Source: Fodinibius sediminis
Lineage (GTDB): Bacteria; Bacteroidota; Rhodothermia; Balneolales; Balneolaceae
DNA length: 64,000 nucleotides
Assembly (NCBI RefSeq): GCF_900182555.1
Contig: NZ_FXTH01000017.1
Coordinates: 1 to 64,000 of the forward strand
Reading direction: 5' to 3'
The notes beneath the pieces were generated by a model, which was given only the letters and a program-made list of their open reading frames with translations, was not told where the DNA came from and did no database searches. Below, piece after piece: positions 23,083 through 34,854 of this stretch. The translations under genes were made by a program, and so were the position numbers. Each line of letters starts with the position of its first letter. Within the stretch, counting starts at the first letter, position 1.

Positions 23083-23389
23083 AATTACGGTTGGTTCCAG
23101 ACAGGCCCGGGATGTTGGAAGAGATCAAACCAGACAGCTCAGACCTTTTTCTTTCGGGCTGCATCCGTATTCCTGAATAGTTTCAGCCAGCCGCAGCCCA
23201 TTCTTTTATCCTTGCCCCTGAAAGACCACATAAGTAAGATCGAAAGACAGGTAACCAGCAGGCGTTCACACCTCGCCCTATTACGGGAATAGTATGCTGA
23301 CCGCCCCCTCAAATTTAAATCATGAATGTTGCAATTCATGCTTACATTGATATATTGTAAATTACATAACAAAAAAAGAGGGAGGGGAC

Positions 23390-24724
23390 ATGCTCAACAA
23401 ACCACAAAATTTTTCAAGTGGGGGAGGCACGATGAGAAGACTGATCCGCCAAAAGGATTGGTCAGAAACCTCACTGGGCTCCAAAAACCATTGGCCTGCC
23501 ACACTAAGCAGTACCGTTGACCTTATCACTGAGAACTCATTCCCCATCGCCATTTGCTGGGGCCCGGAATTGACCACCATTTATAATGATGCCTACCGCC
23601 CCCTTCTGGGTAATAAGACCGAAGCCCTCGGTCAGCCTTTTTTGGAGATTTGGTCGGAAGCCCAAAATATTATTTCCCCCCAGATTAATCAGGCGTTGAA
23701 GGGGCAGTCCAGCTACTTTAAAGATGCTGAATTTACACTGATACGATATGGGAAACCTGAAAAGGCCTGGTTTGATTATACCTACAGCCCACTTCGAGAT
23801 GCCCGGGGTAAGATAAGAGGCGTCATTAATATGGTCATTGAAGTAACGGACAAGATCCGGGCCCAACAAAAATTACAGGAAATGAATGAAACTCTTGAGA
23901 ATAGAATAGAACAACGAACAGCTGTGCTGGAGGATTATAAAAATGAACTTCGAATCTTATCCTATCAACTGAATCAGACCAAAGAGCAGGAACGTCATCA
24001 TCTTGCCATATTACTTCATAATCACGTGGGACAACTGCTGGATTTGGGGCTCATACAATTAGACCAACTCAAAAAAGAAGTATCTCAGGTCGATATTCCG
24101 GAAAAGATTGCGAATCTAAAAGAAATCATCCTAACGGCCAACAAGTATACACGAGAGTTCGTCAATGAATTGAAGCCTCCACCTATATTTGAGAAAGAAA
24201 ACATAGGGGAATTGTTACTGTGGTTAGCCCGGCGAATGGAAAAATACGGGCTTAAAATTACGCTGGAGGATGACGGGAAGCCCAAACCCCTTACTGAAGA
24301 AGTGCACAAAATACTATACCACAGCACAAGGGAACTGTTCTTTAATGTTATCAAACATGCTGAAGTCAGTGAAGCAAGGTTAACGCTGAGGCGTCAAGAC
24401 AGCCAAATACAGCTTATTGTAGAAGATATGGGAAAAGGATTCAGCATGAAAGGAAAGAAACCCACCACCCACAATGGGGGATTTGGACTGTTCAACATGC
24501 AGGAGCGGCTGGATCTGCTCGGCGGAAGGCTGGAAATCAAGTCTGAATTAGGAACAGGAACAAAAGCGGTACTTTCTGCTCCATTAAAGAACAGCACGAA
24601 GACTACTCCGTCAATCATGCCGGAAATATTACAGCAAAAAACGGCATCTCCTCCCAGAAACTATGATCAGTCAACAATAAATGATCCCAGCCAGTTATCC
24701 CTTCCGCTGAATTGGGGATTGTGA
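23390..24724 (+). CDS. PAS-domain histidine kinase (HisKA_3 type)
   Basis: This 444-residue soluble protein has a PAS-type sensor (about residues 40-165: FPIAICWGPELTTIYNDAYR, YTYSPLRDARGKIRGVINMV), a coiled-coil linker, a dimerisation domain with EQERHHLAILLHNHVGQLL (phospho-accepting His near 208-211), and an ATPase domain (N box RELFFNVIKHAEV, G1 EDMGKGF, G2 NGGFGLFNMQERL). No transmembrane segment is present, so it senses a cytoplasmic signal. The HPxx-type start (SETSLGSKNHWPATLSSTVD) is common in Bacteroidota PAS kinases. No response regulator is adjacent. Confidence 0.88.
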   Translation: MLNKPQNFSSGGGTMRRLIRQKDWSETSLGSKNHWPATLSSTVDLITENSFPIAICWGPELTTIYNDAYRPLLGNKTEALGQPFLEIWSEAQNIISPQINQALKGQSSYFKDAEFTLIRYGKPEKAWFDYTYSPLRDARGKIRGVINMVIEVTDKIRAQQKLQEMNETLENRIEQRTAVLEDYKNELRILSYQLNQTKEQERHHLAILLHNHVGQLLDLGLIQLDQLKKEVSQVDIPEKIANLKEIILTANKYTREFVNELKPPPIFEKENIGELLLWLARRMEKYGLKITLEDDGKPKPLTEEVHKILYHSTRELFFNVIKHAEVSEARLTLRRQDSQIQLIVEDMGKGFSMKGKKPTTHNGGFGLFNMQERLDLLGGRLEIKSELGTGTKAVLSAPLKNSTKTTPSIMPEILQQKTASPPRNYDQSTINDPSQLSLPLNWGL

Positions 24725-24995
24725 TTTGTGACATTCCTCACTCCTGGGTTATTAAATCCTGCTGCCCGCCCGATGCTCGTACAAGTTCTGCCTTCGTTGC
24801 TGCCATCGACACAGCCTCGGGAGCAAAAAAACATCAGCAGCCGGCAACGCATATTTTCACTCTCATCCGCATGGTTCTCTCCAGTTCCGGGAAGCCAATA
24901 GCAAAGCCTCCCGCATGGGCTGCAGGAGGCTTTTTTAACACTAAATCATCCTTCTCTTCCTTTATACAGAAGAACAGTATTAAGGTAATTGCACA

Positions 24996-25403
24996 CTACA
25001 TTACCTTGGCTTTCACAGGGTTGATGATGGTGGCGGTATCAACGGCCTGGAAAAAACGGCTAAGTTTTTCATTTTTTACAGTCCATACGTGTACAACATT
25101 GGCTTTGAATTCCTTGCCCGTATCTTTCCATGTACCCGTGTAATAACCGGTCATGATAACGCGGTCTTCGCATTCCATGAGCTCTTCGATTTCAATACTG
25201 AAGTTGTCGTAATACTCCGGAATCATATTGAAAACATTTTTTTTCACGGCTTCGGGTCCCGTAAAGACCCCATCGCCCTCGATAAAGGGAAACCCCTTAC
25301 ATTCGTGCCATTCCATATTGGGATGGAACATGGCAAGAACTCCTTCGATATCACCTTCACTGAATTTTTTATATCCAGTTTTGGCCAAATCCAGGTTTTT
25401 CAT
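24996..25403 (-). CDS. SnoaL-like (NTF2-fold) protein
   Basis: This 135-residue protein begins MKNLDLAKTGYKKFSEGDIE and continues GVLAMFHPNMEWHECKGFPF, with GPEAVKKNVF and VVHVWTVKNEKLSRFFQAVD, the usual cone-shaped NTF2-like pattern of ketosteroid-isomerase relatives. Most such proteins are uncharacterised. The start at 25403 is chosen over an upstream frame start because AGAGAGGGAATAATT precedes it. Further SnoaL-like sequences occur at 10431 (broken) and 33646. Confidence 0.82.
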   Translation of the reverse strand: MKNLDLAKTGYKKFSEGDIEGVLAMFHPNMEWHECKGFPFIEGDGVFTGPEAVKKNVFNMIPEYYDNFSIEIEELMECEDRVIMTGYYTGTWKDTGKEFKANVVHVWTVKNEKLSRFFQAVDTATIINPVKAKVM

Positions 25404-26086
25404 AATTATTCCCTCTCTGTTATTAATTAAAGTGTAATTATATAGTAGTGATTTTCTCGTTAAAAAGGGCAATACACCCAAAAATTAATTCATATAATTA
25501 TATAAAAAACAACTATTTATAGACCCCATCTCTCCCAGATGCCCAAGTCATTACCTGCCACTCTTTTAGGATGATCCCCGTCATTTCATCTCAAAAAGTG
25601 AGCATGCATCCAACGTTTATCATGTGGTTCTTAAACAAATACGAGCCATTGTTGTCTGCCTCCTGAGTTTAGTTAATCTTCTGCCATACGGTTGGTTTCC
25701 GGCCGGGACATCGATCGGTTAAATGAGGACAACAAGGAGTTTGTAGTACGACGCATCATGCTTTTTCAGAGAATAAAGGACGCCTTCAACTTCATAAGAT
25801 CCAAAGTCAACAGTGAATTGATCTTTGCTGAGCGTTTCAATTACCCCTCCCCTTAAAAGCATTAGTACCCTCCATCCCTCACGGTGTCGGATGGCGTTTT
25901 CAATCCCGTTGGATCCAATCCGGCTATTGGCACAAGTATACCTGCAGCAAAGGGAACCTGTACACGCTGCATAAAAAAAGGCGGCACCGACCAGGGTCGG
26001 AGCCGCCTTTCTGCATTGGCTTTATGATGACCACACCTGCATTTTAGTTCCAAACAGGAACCACCTGCATCGTGGCTCTCATCAAA
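25404..26086. other. Gap without gene; katG terminator at its right end
   Basis: No gene is supported. The left part is AT-rich and holds the promoter of the SnoaL-like gene. The strong katG hairpin terminator lies at 25977-26010. Confidence 0.6.
25972..26010 (-). terminator. Intrinsic terminator of katG
   Basis: AAAGGCGGC.CCGACC and GGTCGG.GCCGCCTTT (25977-26010) form a 15-pair stem with one mismatch and a two-base loop. On the - strand it is followed by a T-run (complement of 25973-25979). It lies 77 bases after the katG stop codon. Confidence 0.88.
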
Positions 26087-28867
<2,781 letters not shown>

Positions 28868-29863
28868 TCAGCTCTCGCTGTGCTGCATCTGATCAACCAG
28901 CCTGTCAAATTTCTTCTTAAACAGGGATAATATAAGATCCCGATCCTCTTCTGAAAGCTTCACTATTCCCCGGGTATTCTGCTCGGCCTGCCGAGGCGTT
29001 TTGATTCCGGGAATGACCGTAGAAACACCATCAAAACTTAATATAAAACTTAAGCTGAGTTCAGTTTTAGTGATGTTGTATTTTTTCGTCAGAGGCCATA
29101 CCTCCTCAAGTGCATCCAGCGAAGATTCGAGGATAGCAGGTTTAAGCCTGAAGTGCCGGTGGTCATTCTCGTCAAACCGGGTATTTTTATCAAACTTTCC
29201 GGTCAGCAGCCCGAACTGCAGGGGCATTCGTGCTATTATGCCCATTCCTTTTGCAGCGGCCTGCTCGATGATTTTCAGGCTTCGTTGATTCAAAATATTT
29301 AGAACAACTTGCAACCCATTTCCAATATCATTCGTGAGCAGATATTCGGCTTCCGGACCGGGGTTGTAGGTATTCAAAGAAACACCCCAATAACGAATTT
29401 TACCCTGCTCCTTCAGCATCTCCATCGCTTCTATGCACTCCCCCTTTTCCAGGTCATCTCGTTTAGCGGTGTGCAACTGGTAAAAGTCTATGGTCTCCCG
29501 GTTCAGTCGCTTCAGGCTTTTCTCGCAAGATCTAAGTATGTATTCTTTAGAATAATCCACATATATCGCATCATTTTCATCCAATCTGTGTCCAACTTTA
29601 CTTGCAATAATTACATCCTTTTTATTGCCAAAAACCTTCCCGAGCAATTCCTCAGAATGCCCAAGACCGTAGAAGTCTGCAGTGTCATAGAAATTAACCC
29701 CGCATTCATAGGCTTTTCTAAGCGCTTTTATCGAGGTGTCATCGTCCACCTCTCCCCACCCTATTGGCACATCCTGTGCCATGGCCGGACCTCCGATTCC
29801 CCACGTTCCAAATCCAACTTCACTTACTTCCAGGTCGGTATCACCAAATTTTCTGTAATTCAT
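28868..29863 (-). CDS. Aldo/keto reductase
   Basis: This 331-residue NADPH-dependent oxidoreductase has the AKR barrel pattern: MNYRKFGDTDLEVSEVGFGT (strand 1), NFYDTADFYGLGHSEELLGK (catalytic Asp and Tyr), KDVIIASKVGH (Lys), TIDFYQLHTAKRD (His), and late STVIPGIKTPRQAEQN (NADP binding). The family reduces aldehydes and ketones; this subgroup (AKR11-like) has broad unknown substrates. It is a single gene; GGGATG-like ribosome site AAAAATTGGG precedes it. Confidence 0.92.
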   Translation of the reverse strand: MNYRKFGDTDLEVSEVGFGTWGIGGPAMAQDVPIGWGEVDDDTSIKALRKAYECGVNFYDTADFYGLGHSEELLGKVFGNKKDVIIASKVGHRLDENDAIYVDYSKEYILRSCEKSLKRLNRETIDFYQLHTAKRDDLEKGECIEAMEMLKEQGKIRYWGVSLNTYNPGPEAEYLLTNDIGNGLQVVLNILNQRSLKIIEQAAAKGMGIIARMPLQFGLLTGKFDKNTRFDENDHRHFRLKPAILESSLDALEEVWPLTKKYNITKTELSLSFILSFDGVSTVIPGIKTPRQAEQNTRGIVKLSEEDRDLILSLFKKKFDRLVDQMQHSES

Positions 29864-30407
29864 CCCAATTTTTTAGAGTTAAATCCATAACACGCAACCA
29901 ATAAAATAACAGATGATAAGTTCTTAAAAAACGATCTTTTATCCTCCCTAACAAACGGCGGATAAACATACGGCCACGGCAGACTTGACTGACCATGCAG
30001 AATAGACCTGCTATTAATCAGCTACCCCTATACCCTCCCACCGCAAAAATACTGTTAAAGAATATCCGGGGCTCCTCACGCAGTACCGTAATCCTGACTG
30101 GTTCAACAGTCGCCGTGAGACTGCAGCGTCTAAACGAGGCCTGCTCAGCAGTTAATATGATAGGTCGGCGTTCGACCGGCCGTGACAGGCACCTCCCAAG
30201 CCTTCTTCTCAGAGCCCTTGACCTTGGGCCAACCATCCTCGACCCCATTCTTCTCAGTTCTTGCCTAAGTGATTATAGATCACTATGCTTCGTTGCATTG
30301 CCAAGGCTGCTACTGGTTTAACGAAAAATATGCCCTGGCCCGCAACTGCTGTTAATTGATTTTCAGGATGAATTTCCAACTCTTTAATTCGATCAAAACT
30401 TATTAAT
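29864..30407. other. Divergent intergenic gap
   Basis: No gene is supported. It should contain promoters for the aldo/keto reductase (leftward) and the permease (rightward). A 12-codon open frame with ATG at 30368 ends at 30406, one base before the permease's TTG start. Confidence 0.5.
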
Positions 30408-31727
30408 TTGATTCAAGAATATACCTCATCTACTGCTGAGCAAGAAGAAAAGCTCCCGAGAAAACTGGGACTTTGGGGAATCTGGCTGTTGGTCATCAAT
30501 GGGTTCATCGGCGCCGGCATTTTCGGGCTGCCCAGCGGAGCGGCCCGGCTGGCCGGCGAATACAGCGTCTGGATCTACCTGATCTGTGCTGTGCTCATGC
30601 TGCCTGTCATTCTTTGCTTTGCAGAGCTGGGAAGCTATTTCAGGGGCACAGGCGGGCCCGTCCGATACGGAACGGAAGCCTTTGGCTCTTTTATCGGTTT
30701 TCAGGGCGGATGGCTCTATTATGTTGCCCGAATGATCTCTTTTTCAGCGAATTCCGTCCTGCTGGTCGACAGCATCGGCTACTTCTACGCCCCCGCCGGG
30801 GAGGGAATCGGCCGACTTGTTTCACTGGCCCTGATCTGTGGTGGGCTCACCCTCGTGAATATAATCGGCTCGGTAGAGTCCATACGGTCGCTGGCGGTAT
30901 TTACGGTATTTAAATTCTCGGTATTGATTTTCCTGGTCTTTGGGGGTTTGGCTCTGTTAGGCTCAGAAGTCTATCCGTCCTTTGCATCTCCCGTCCCGCC
31001 CATAGACGATCTTGGTGAGGCGGCCTTGCTTTTAATTTACGCTTTTGTCGGTTTTGAGGGGGCCGTAGTGCCCGCTGGAGAAGCCAAGCGCCCAGAGCGG
31101 GACATGCCCGCGGCCCTGCTGCTCGGTTTAGGCTCTGTGGTCGTATTGTATATGTTCATTCAGCTGGTGGCCCAGGCCGCCGTCCCTAGTCTCGGTTCCT
31201 CCTCTGCCCCACTGCTGGATGCCTCTGAAGCATTGTTTGGAAATACCGGGGCTATCATATTAATGATTGGGGTGGTGACCTCGGTAACCGGCAATTTATT
31301 CAGCACCATGTTTTCGACTCCCCGCCTCACCTATGCGCTCTCTATTCAGGGTTCCCTGCCCGCCTGGTTCGGTAATGTACATTCCCGGTTTTTAACTCCG
31401 CACAACTCAATCCTTTTTTTCGGCTTCTTTGCGTTTATCGGGGCCGCTGTGGGATCCTTCACTGCCCTGGCCGCCATGACTGTGCTGTCACGTTTGCTGC
31501 TGTTTATCATCAGCTGTGCGGCAGTGCCGGTGCTGCGTAAAAAACTTACCGTAAAGAAGAGTTTTATTTTGAAGGGAGGCTATCTGATCCCGGGATTGGG
31601 AATTCTGGCCTGTATCTGGCTCATGTTCCAGGTTACCTTTACTTCTATCTGGCTAACCACGCTTTTCATCGTTATAGGTACAGGGTTGTACCTGATGGGA
31701 AACAGGCAGGACCCCAGCAAGGAATAG
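30408..31727 (+). CDS. APC-family amino-acid permease
   Basis: This 439-residue protein has about 12 transmembrane helices and the APC signature in helix 1, LLVINGFIGAGIFGLPSGAA, plus FAELGSYFRGTGGPVRYG (helix 2-3) and YAFVGFEGAVVPAGEAKRPE (helix 6). It should import amino acids or polyamines by proton symport. The start appears to be TTG at 30408, because the next in-frame candidates would remove the N-terminal tail; a 12-codon frame ends one base before it, so a frameshifted ATG start at 30368 is the alternative. Confidence 0.9.
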   Translation: MIQEYTSSTAEQEEKLPRKLGLWGIWLLVINGFIGAGIFGLPSGAARLAGEYSVWIYLICAVLMLPVILCFAELGSYFRGTGGPVRYGTEAFGSFIGFQGGWLYYVARMISFSANSVLLVDSIGYFYAPAGEGIGRLVSLALICGGLTLVNIIGSVESIRSLAVFTVFKFSVLIFLVFGGLALLGSEVYPSFASPVPPIDDLGEAALLLIYAFVGFEGAVVPAGEAKRPERDMPAALLLGLGSVVVLYMFIQLVAQAAVPSLGSSSAPLLDASEALFGNTGAIILMIGVVTSVTGNLFSTMFSTPRLTYALSIQGSLPAWFGNVHSRFLTPHNSILFFGFFAFIGAAVGSFTALAAMTVLSRLLLFIISCAAVPVLRKKLTVKKSFILKGGYLIPGLGILACIWLMFQVTFTSIWLTTLFIVIGTGLYLMGNRQDPSKE

Positions 31728-31801
31728 CATATCTACATTCAAAAAAAACAAATGAACGGGCTAAACACCTTCAGGGCTACTTACGAAAGCCTTACCCAAA
31801 A

Positions 31802-31926
31802 AATTATAACAGGCTCTCCTTTTGCGTTGGGTCAAATACATTGCACCATTTCTTGCCTGCTTGTCGATTTTTAATTACTCTCCTGCTATAAATGGAAACT
31901 GACATCGCGGCCCGATGCATAACCAG
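31802..31926 (+). repeat. Degenerate attC-like site, farthest copy
   Basis: TTATAACAGGC (31804-31814), CTTGCCTGCTTGTCGATTTT (31852-31871) and CGATGCATAACCAGGG (31913-31928) follow the order of the site at 8846-8947 (CTTGTCCGCC...GGCATAAGCGCAGG). The rest of 31728-31990 has no gene. Confidence 0.4.
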
Positions 31927-31990
31927 GGTCCAATGCCAAACCTTCCCTCACTTCTGCTGGCAATAACCACACCCGTTACTTCTGACACCC

Positions 31991-32335
31991 ATGATCCATA
32001 TTATTTTACATTTTGCAGTACCCCCGGTTTTTGCCCTATTGTTTTACCGCAAGCGCTGGGTATATGCGTCGACCCTGATGATCGCGACCATGCTTGTGGA
32101 CCTGGATCACCTGCTTGCCGACCCCATCTATGACCCCAGCCGATGTTCAATCGGCTTTCATCCCTTGCATTCCCTGCCAGCCATCCTTGCCTATGTCCTT
32201 CTGTTCGCCGTTCCAATCCCCCGGGGGCGCAAAACTGGACTTCTGGAACTCAAGCCTGCCTTACGCATCCCTCATCTGCTCGGGCTCGGTCTGCTGGTTC
32301 ACATGGCCCTTGACGGGATAGACTGCCTGCTATAG
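31991..32335 (+). CDS. DUF6122-family membrane protein
   Basis: This 114-residue protein has four hydrophobic segments and the family's polar motif LVDLDHLLADPIYDPSRCSIGF, then HPLHSL and HMALDGIDCL. The spaced Asp/His (DLDH, HPLH, H..LD) resemble metal ligands in membrane-bound hydrolase families such as YdjM/DUF457, to which it may be distantly related. Function unknown; common in Bacteroidota. Confidence 0.82.
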   Translation: MIHIILHFAVPPVFALLFYRKRWVYASTLMIATMLVDLDHLLADPIYDPSRCSIGFHPLHSLPAILAYVLLFAVPIPRGRKTGLLELKPALRIPHLLGLGLLVHMALDGIDCLL

Positions 32336-32362
32336 CGGTTTTTTGCTGCTGAACCGACCGAT

Positions 32363-33313
32363 TCAGAGTGTAATAACCGTTTTCCCCCGGGAATGAAGCG
32401 ACTCTATCTCCTGCAGCGCCTGGCCGGCCTCTTCCAGGCTGAATGTTCGGGAAATTGGTACCTTTATTTTCCCCTCATCTGCCAGCTGCTGGATATGCTG
32501 CAACTGTACCGTATTGGGTTCAACAAAGACATACTGGAAGCTGACATCCTCTGGTGCCCCGGGCTGACGGTTGGTAATAGAAACAAGCTGTCCGCCACTT
32601 TTCAGCGTATCCATGCTCTGGGTAAGTGAATCGCCCCGCGAACAGTGAAAAATAAAATCGACGCCGGCGGGCATGACAGACCTGACCGCATCTCCTACAT
32701 CACCGGCCTTGTAGTCAACAGTTATGTCCGCTCCCAGTTCCTGCATATAATTTTGATTGCGTTTGCTCGCCACACCAATGACGGTGGCACCAATCGATTT
32801 TGCCAGCTGAATGGCCATGCTCCCGACCCCGCCGGAAGCTCCAAGAACCAGCAGTACCTGCCCTTCCTGCAGATCCCCCGCTTCGAAGAGTGCCTGGTAG
32901 GCCGTGAGTGCCACGAGGGGGATACCTCCGGCCTCTTCCATGGTGACATTCTGGGGGCGGCGGGCCAGGTAGGCCTCTGGCAGGGCTATATATTCTGCAA
33001 ACGTGCCATGTTGTATCGTGGGACGCCGGGCATAGGCATAGACTTCGTCCCCTTCTTCAAACCTCCGGGCCGCATGCCCTTGCTCTTCCACCACCCCGGC
33101 CACATCCCAACCAGGAATGACTGGAAACCGGGCAGGTATGGCATCCTTAAGCATTCCGCGCGCCACAGCAGCATCCACGGGATTCACCCCGGCTGCTTTC
33201 ACCCGGACCAGGACTTCGCCCTCCCCGGGCTCAGGTCGTTCCAGTGTTCCGGTTTTAATCTGATCCAACTCTCCAAATTCCTCAAAATAGGCTGCACGCA
33301 TTTGTGAACTCAT
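32363..33313 (-). CDS. NADPH:quinone reductase-like (zinc-independent MDR) enzyme
   Basis: This 316-residue protein has a GroES-like N-terminal domain (GEVLVRVKAAGVNPVDAAVA) and a Rossmann domain with VLLVLGASGGVGSMAIQLAK and IGATVIGVASKRN. It lacks the structural zinc cysteines, so it belongs to the quinone oxidoreductase branch of the MDR superfamily. It would reduce quinones or alpha,beta-unsaturated carbonyls with NADPH. Single gene, converging with the DUF6122 gene. Confidence 0.92.
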   Translation of the reverse strand: MSSQMRAAYFEEFGELDQIKTGTLERPEPGEGEVLVRVKAAGVNPVDAAVARGMLKDAIPARFPVIPGWDVAGVVEEQGHAARRFEEGDEVYAYARRPTIQHGTFAEYIALPEAYLARRPQNVTMEEAGGIPLVALTAYQALFEAGDLQEGQVLLVLGASGGVGSMAIQLAKSIGATVIGVASKRNQNYMQELGADITVDYKAGDVGDAVRSVMPAGVDFIFHCSRGDSLTQSMDTLKSGGQLVSITNRQPGAPEDVSFQYVFVEPNTVQLQHIQQLADEGKIKVPISRTFSLEEAGQALQEIESLHSRGKTVITL

Positions 33314-33645
33314 AATAATTTGTTGTCTTGGAAGTGATACTTTAATAATTCATCACCCATAACGTCTAATGGCATGGGGACGTTTCCTTGATGTTACTGA
33401 CAATGCGTCTCATCCAGAATACCGGCTGTTGGAAAAGCCCCCCGTACGATCCTTCCCGGGAAGTCGAGAATATCAATGCACCGTTCGGACTCAGAACCTT
33501 GCTTCGGCCATTCATAAATCGTAAGATACAGATGAGGTTGTGCTTGGATGACAGAATTCCCCTCTAATTACAGGGGGATGCAGAAACCTGGGGCATTTCA
33601 GGTTTTTTAGGCACAACTTAAATACAATCTCCAACAATCACTGTT
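33314..33645. other. Divergent intergenic gap
   Basis: No gene was found. TTTCAGG..CCTGGGGCATTTC and AACCTGGGGCATTTCAGGTT near 33588-33607 form a short dyad before the SnoaL-like gene. Promoters for both flanking genes are expected here. Confidence 0.4.
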
Positions 33646-33993
33646 ATGACACATAATAAGAAGATCGTCATGACCTACATGAAAGGATTCGAAAAGAGCG
33701 ACCATGAGACCATTCTCTCCTGTCTTGCCGACGATGTCACATGGTACATGCCCGGAATGTTTCACCTGTCAGGCAAGAAGGAGTTTGATAATGAAATTCA
33801 GAACGAGAATTTTGTTGGCAGTCCGGTCATCGAGATCAGCAGGCTTACCGAAGAAAACGACGTAGTCGTAGCGGAAGGCAACGTTAAAAGCCAGATGAAA
33901 TCCGGTGAGTTTCTCAATGCCATGTTCTGTGATGTTTTCGAGTTTGAAAACGGCATTATAAAACAACTGACAACCTACCAGGTGGAAAAATGA
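33646..33993 (+). CDS. SnoaL-like (NTF2-fold) protein
   Basis: This 115-residue protein has the family pattern: MTYMKGFEKSDHETILSCLA, DDVTWYMPGMFHLSGKKEFD, NDVVVAEGNVKSQMKSGEFL and CDVFEFENGIIKQLTTY. The central WYMPG and the ending FENGIIKQL are characteristic of ketosteroid-isomerase-like proteins. No catalytic residues can be assigned. Single gene. Confidence 0.85.
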   Translation: MTHNKKIVMTYMKGFEKSDHETILSCLADDVTWYMPGMFHLSGKKEFDNEIQNENFVGSPVIEISRLTEENDVVVAEGNVKSQMKSGEFLNAMFCDVFEFENGIIKQLTTYQVEK

Positions 33994-34270
33994 CCGGAGG
34001 TAAGCCGGAATGCAAAACTTCGGATTGGCATGGCCTGAGTCTGAACTGCTAAACCTTTTACAGTAATACCTATTTTCGACTTTATGCCGGAAGGATCATC
34101 ATTGCCAAGACTGTGGCCCAAGATGTACCGCGAGTAGTAATTCGCTTTTCTGTCTTTTCCCTGTGGACCATTCCACTGCCTCCGGCTATGCTGTACATAA
34201 TTAGGTGCTGTAAGAACTTTACTCCAACACCAAAGCAACCCGAACGAAACAATAACATTAGCCTAGCTCC

Positions 34271-34837
34271 ATGAACGTACGATACTACGCCGCCTCGAGC
34301 CTGGATGGCTACATCGCAACCGAAGACCACGGACTGGACTGGCTGCTCCAGTTCGGGGATGTGGAGGAAACCAGCTATCCGGATTTCATTCGTGACGTGG
34401 GAGCCATCGCAATGGGATCCGCCACTTATGAATGGATTCTCCGTCACCAGGTTCATGCAGACACAGAAGAATCACAGTCCTGGCCGTACCAGCAGCCGGT
34501 CTGGGTCTTCACCTCCCGCTCCCTGCCTGCCGTGGATGGGGCAGATATTCACTTTGTCAGCGGCGATATTACCCCTGTATACCGGCAAATGGTCCGTATG
34601 GCGGGAGACAGCAACATTTGGATTGCGGGGGGTGGGGAGCTGGCCGGACAGTTTTTTGACCAGCAACTGCTCGACGAACTGATTATCCAGGTAACCTCAG
34701 TGACCCTCGGCGGAGGCATACCGCTGCTTCCGCGTACCATAACAGCCCCTTCTCTTAAACTGATTTCAGCAACAACCTTTGGCCAAAATTTTGTGGAGCT
34801 GCACTATGAAGTGCAGTATCCGGACAATGTGGCGTAA
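34271..34837 (+). CDS. RibD C-terminal/dihydrofolate reductase-like protein
   Basis: This 188-residue protein starts MNVRYYAASSLDGYIATEDH and has GAIAMGSATYEWILRHQ (NADPH-site strand), WVFTSRSL and IWIAGGGELAGQFFDQQLLD plus ELIIQVTSVTLGGGIPLLPR, the RibD_C signature. Like the member at 3803 it is a stand-alone reductase of unknown substrate, but the two sequences are quite different. Its stop lies 17 bases before the amine oxidase start, so the two are probably co-transcribed. Confidence 0.88.
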   Translation: MNVRYYAASSLDGYIATEDHGLDWLLQFGDVEETSYPDFIRDVGAIAMGSATYEWILRHQVHADTEESQSWPYQQPVWVFTSRSLPAVDGADIHFVSGDITPVYRQMVRMAGDSNIWIAGGGELAGQFFDQQLLDELIIQVTSVTLGGGIPLLPRTITAPSLKLISATTFGQNFVELHYEVQYPDNVA

Positions 34838-34854
34838 ACAATTTTATCAAATAT

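Noticed and set aside
1-24724. Considered a prophage or an integrative conjugative element
   Set aside because: No integrase, capsid, relaxase or replication genes were seen; cassettes plus IS110 explain the region better.
30018-30321. Open frames in the gap before the permease; a possible tRNA-like GGTTCAA
   Set aside because: No cloverleaf can be formed around GGTTCAA and the frames lack start signals.
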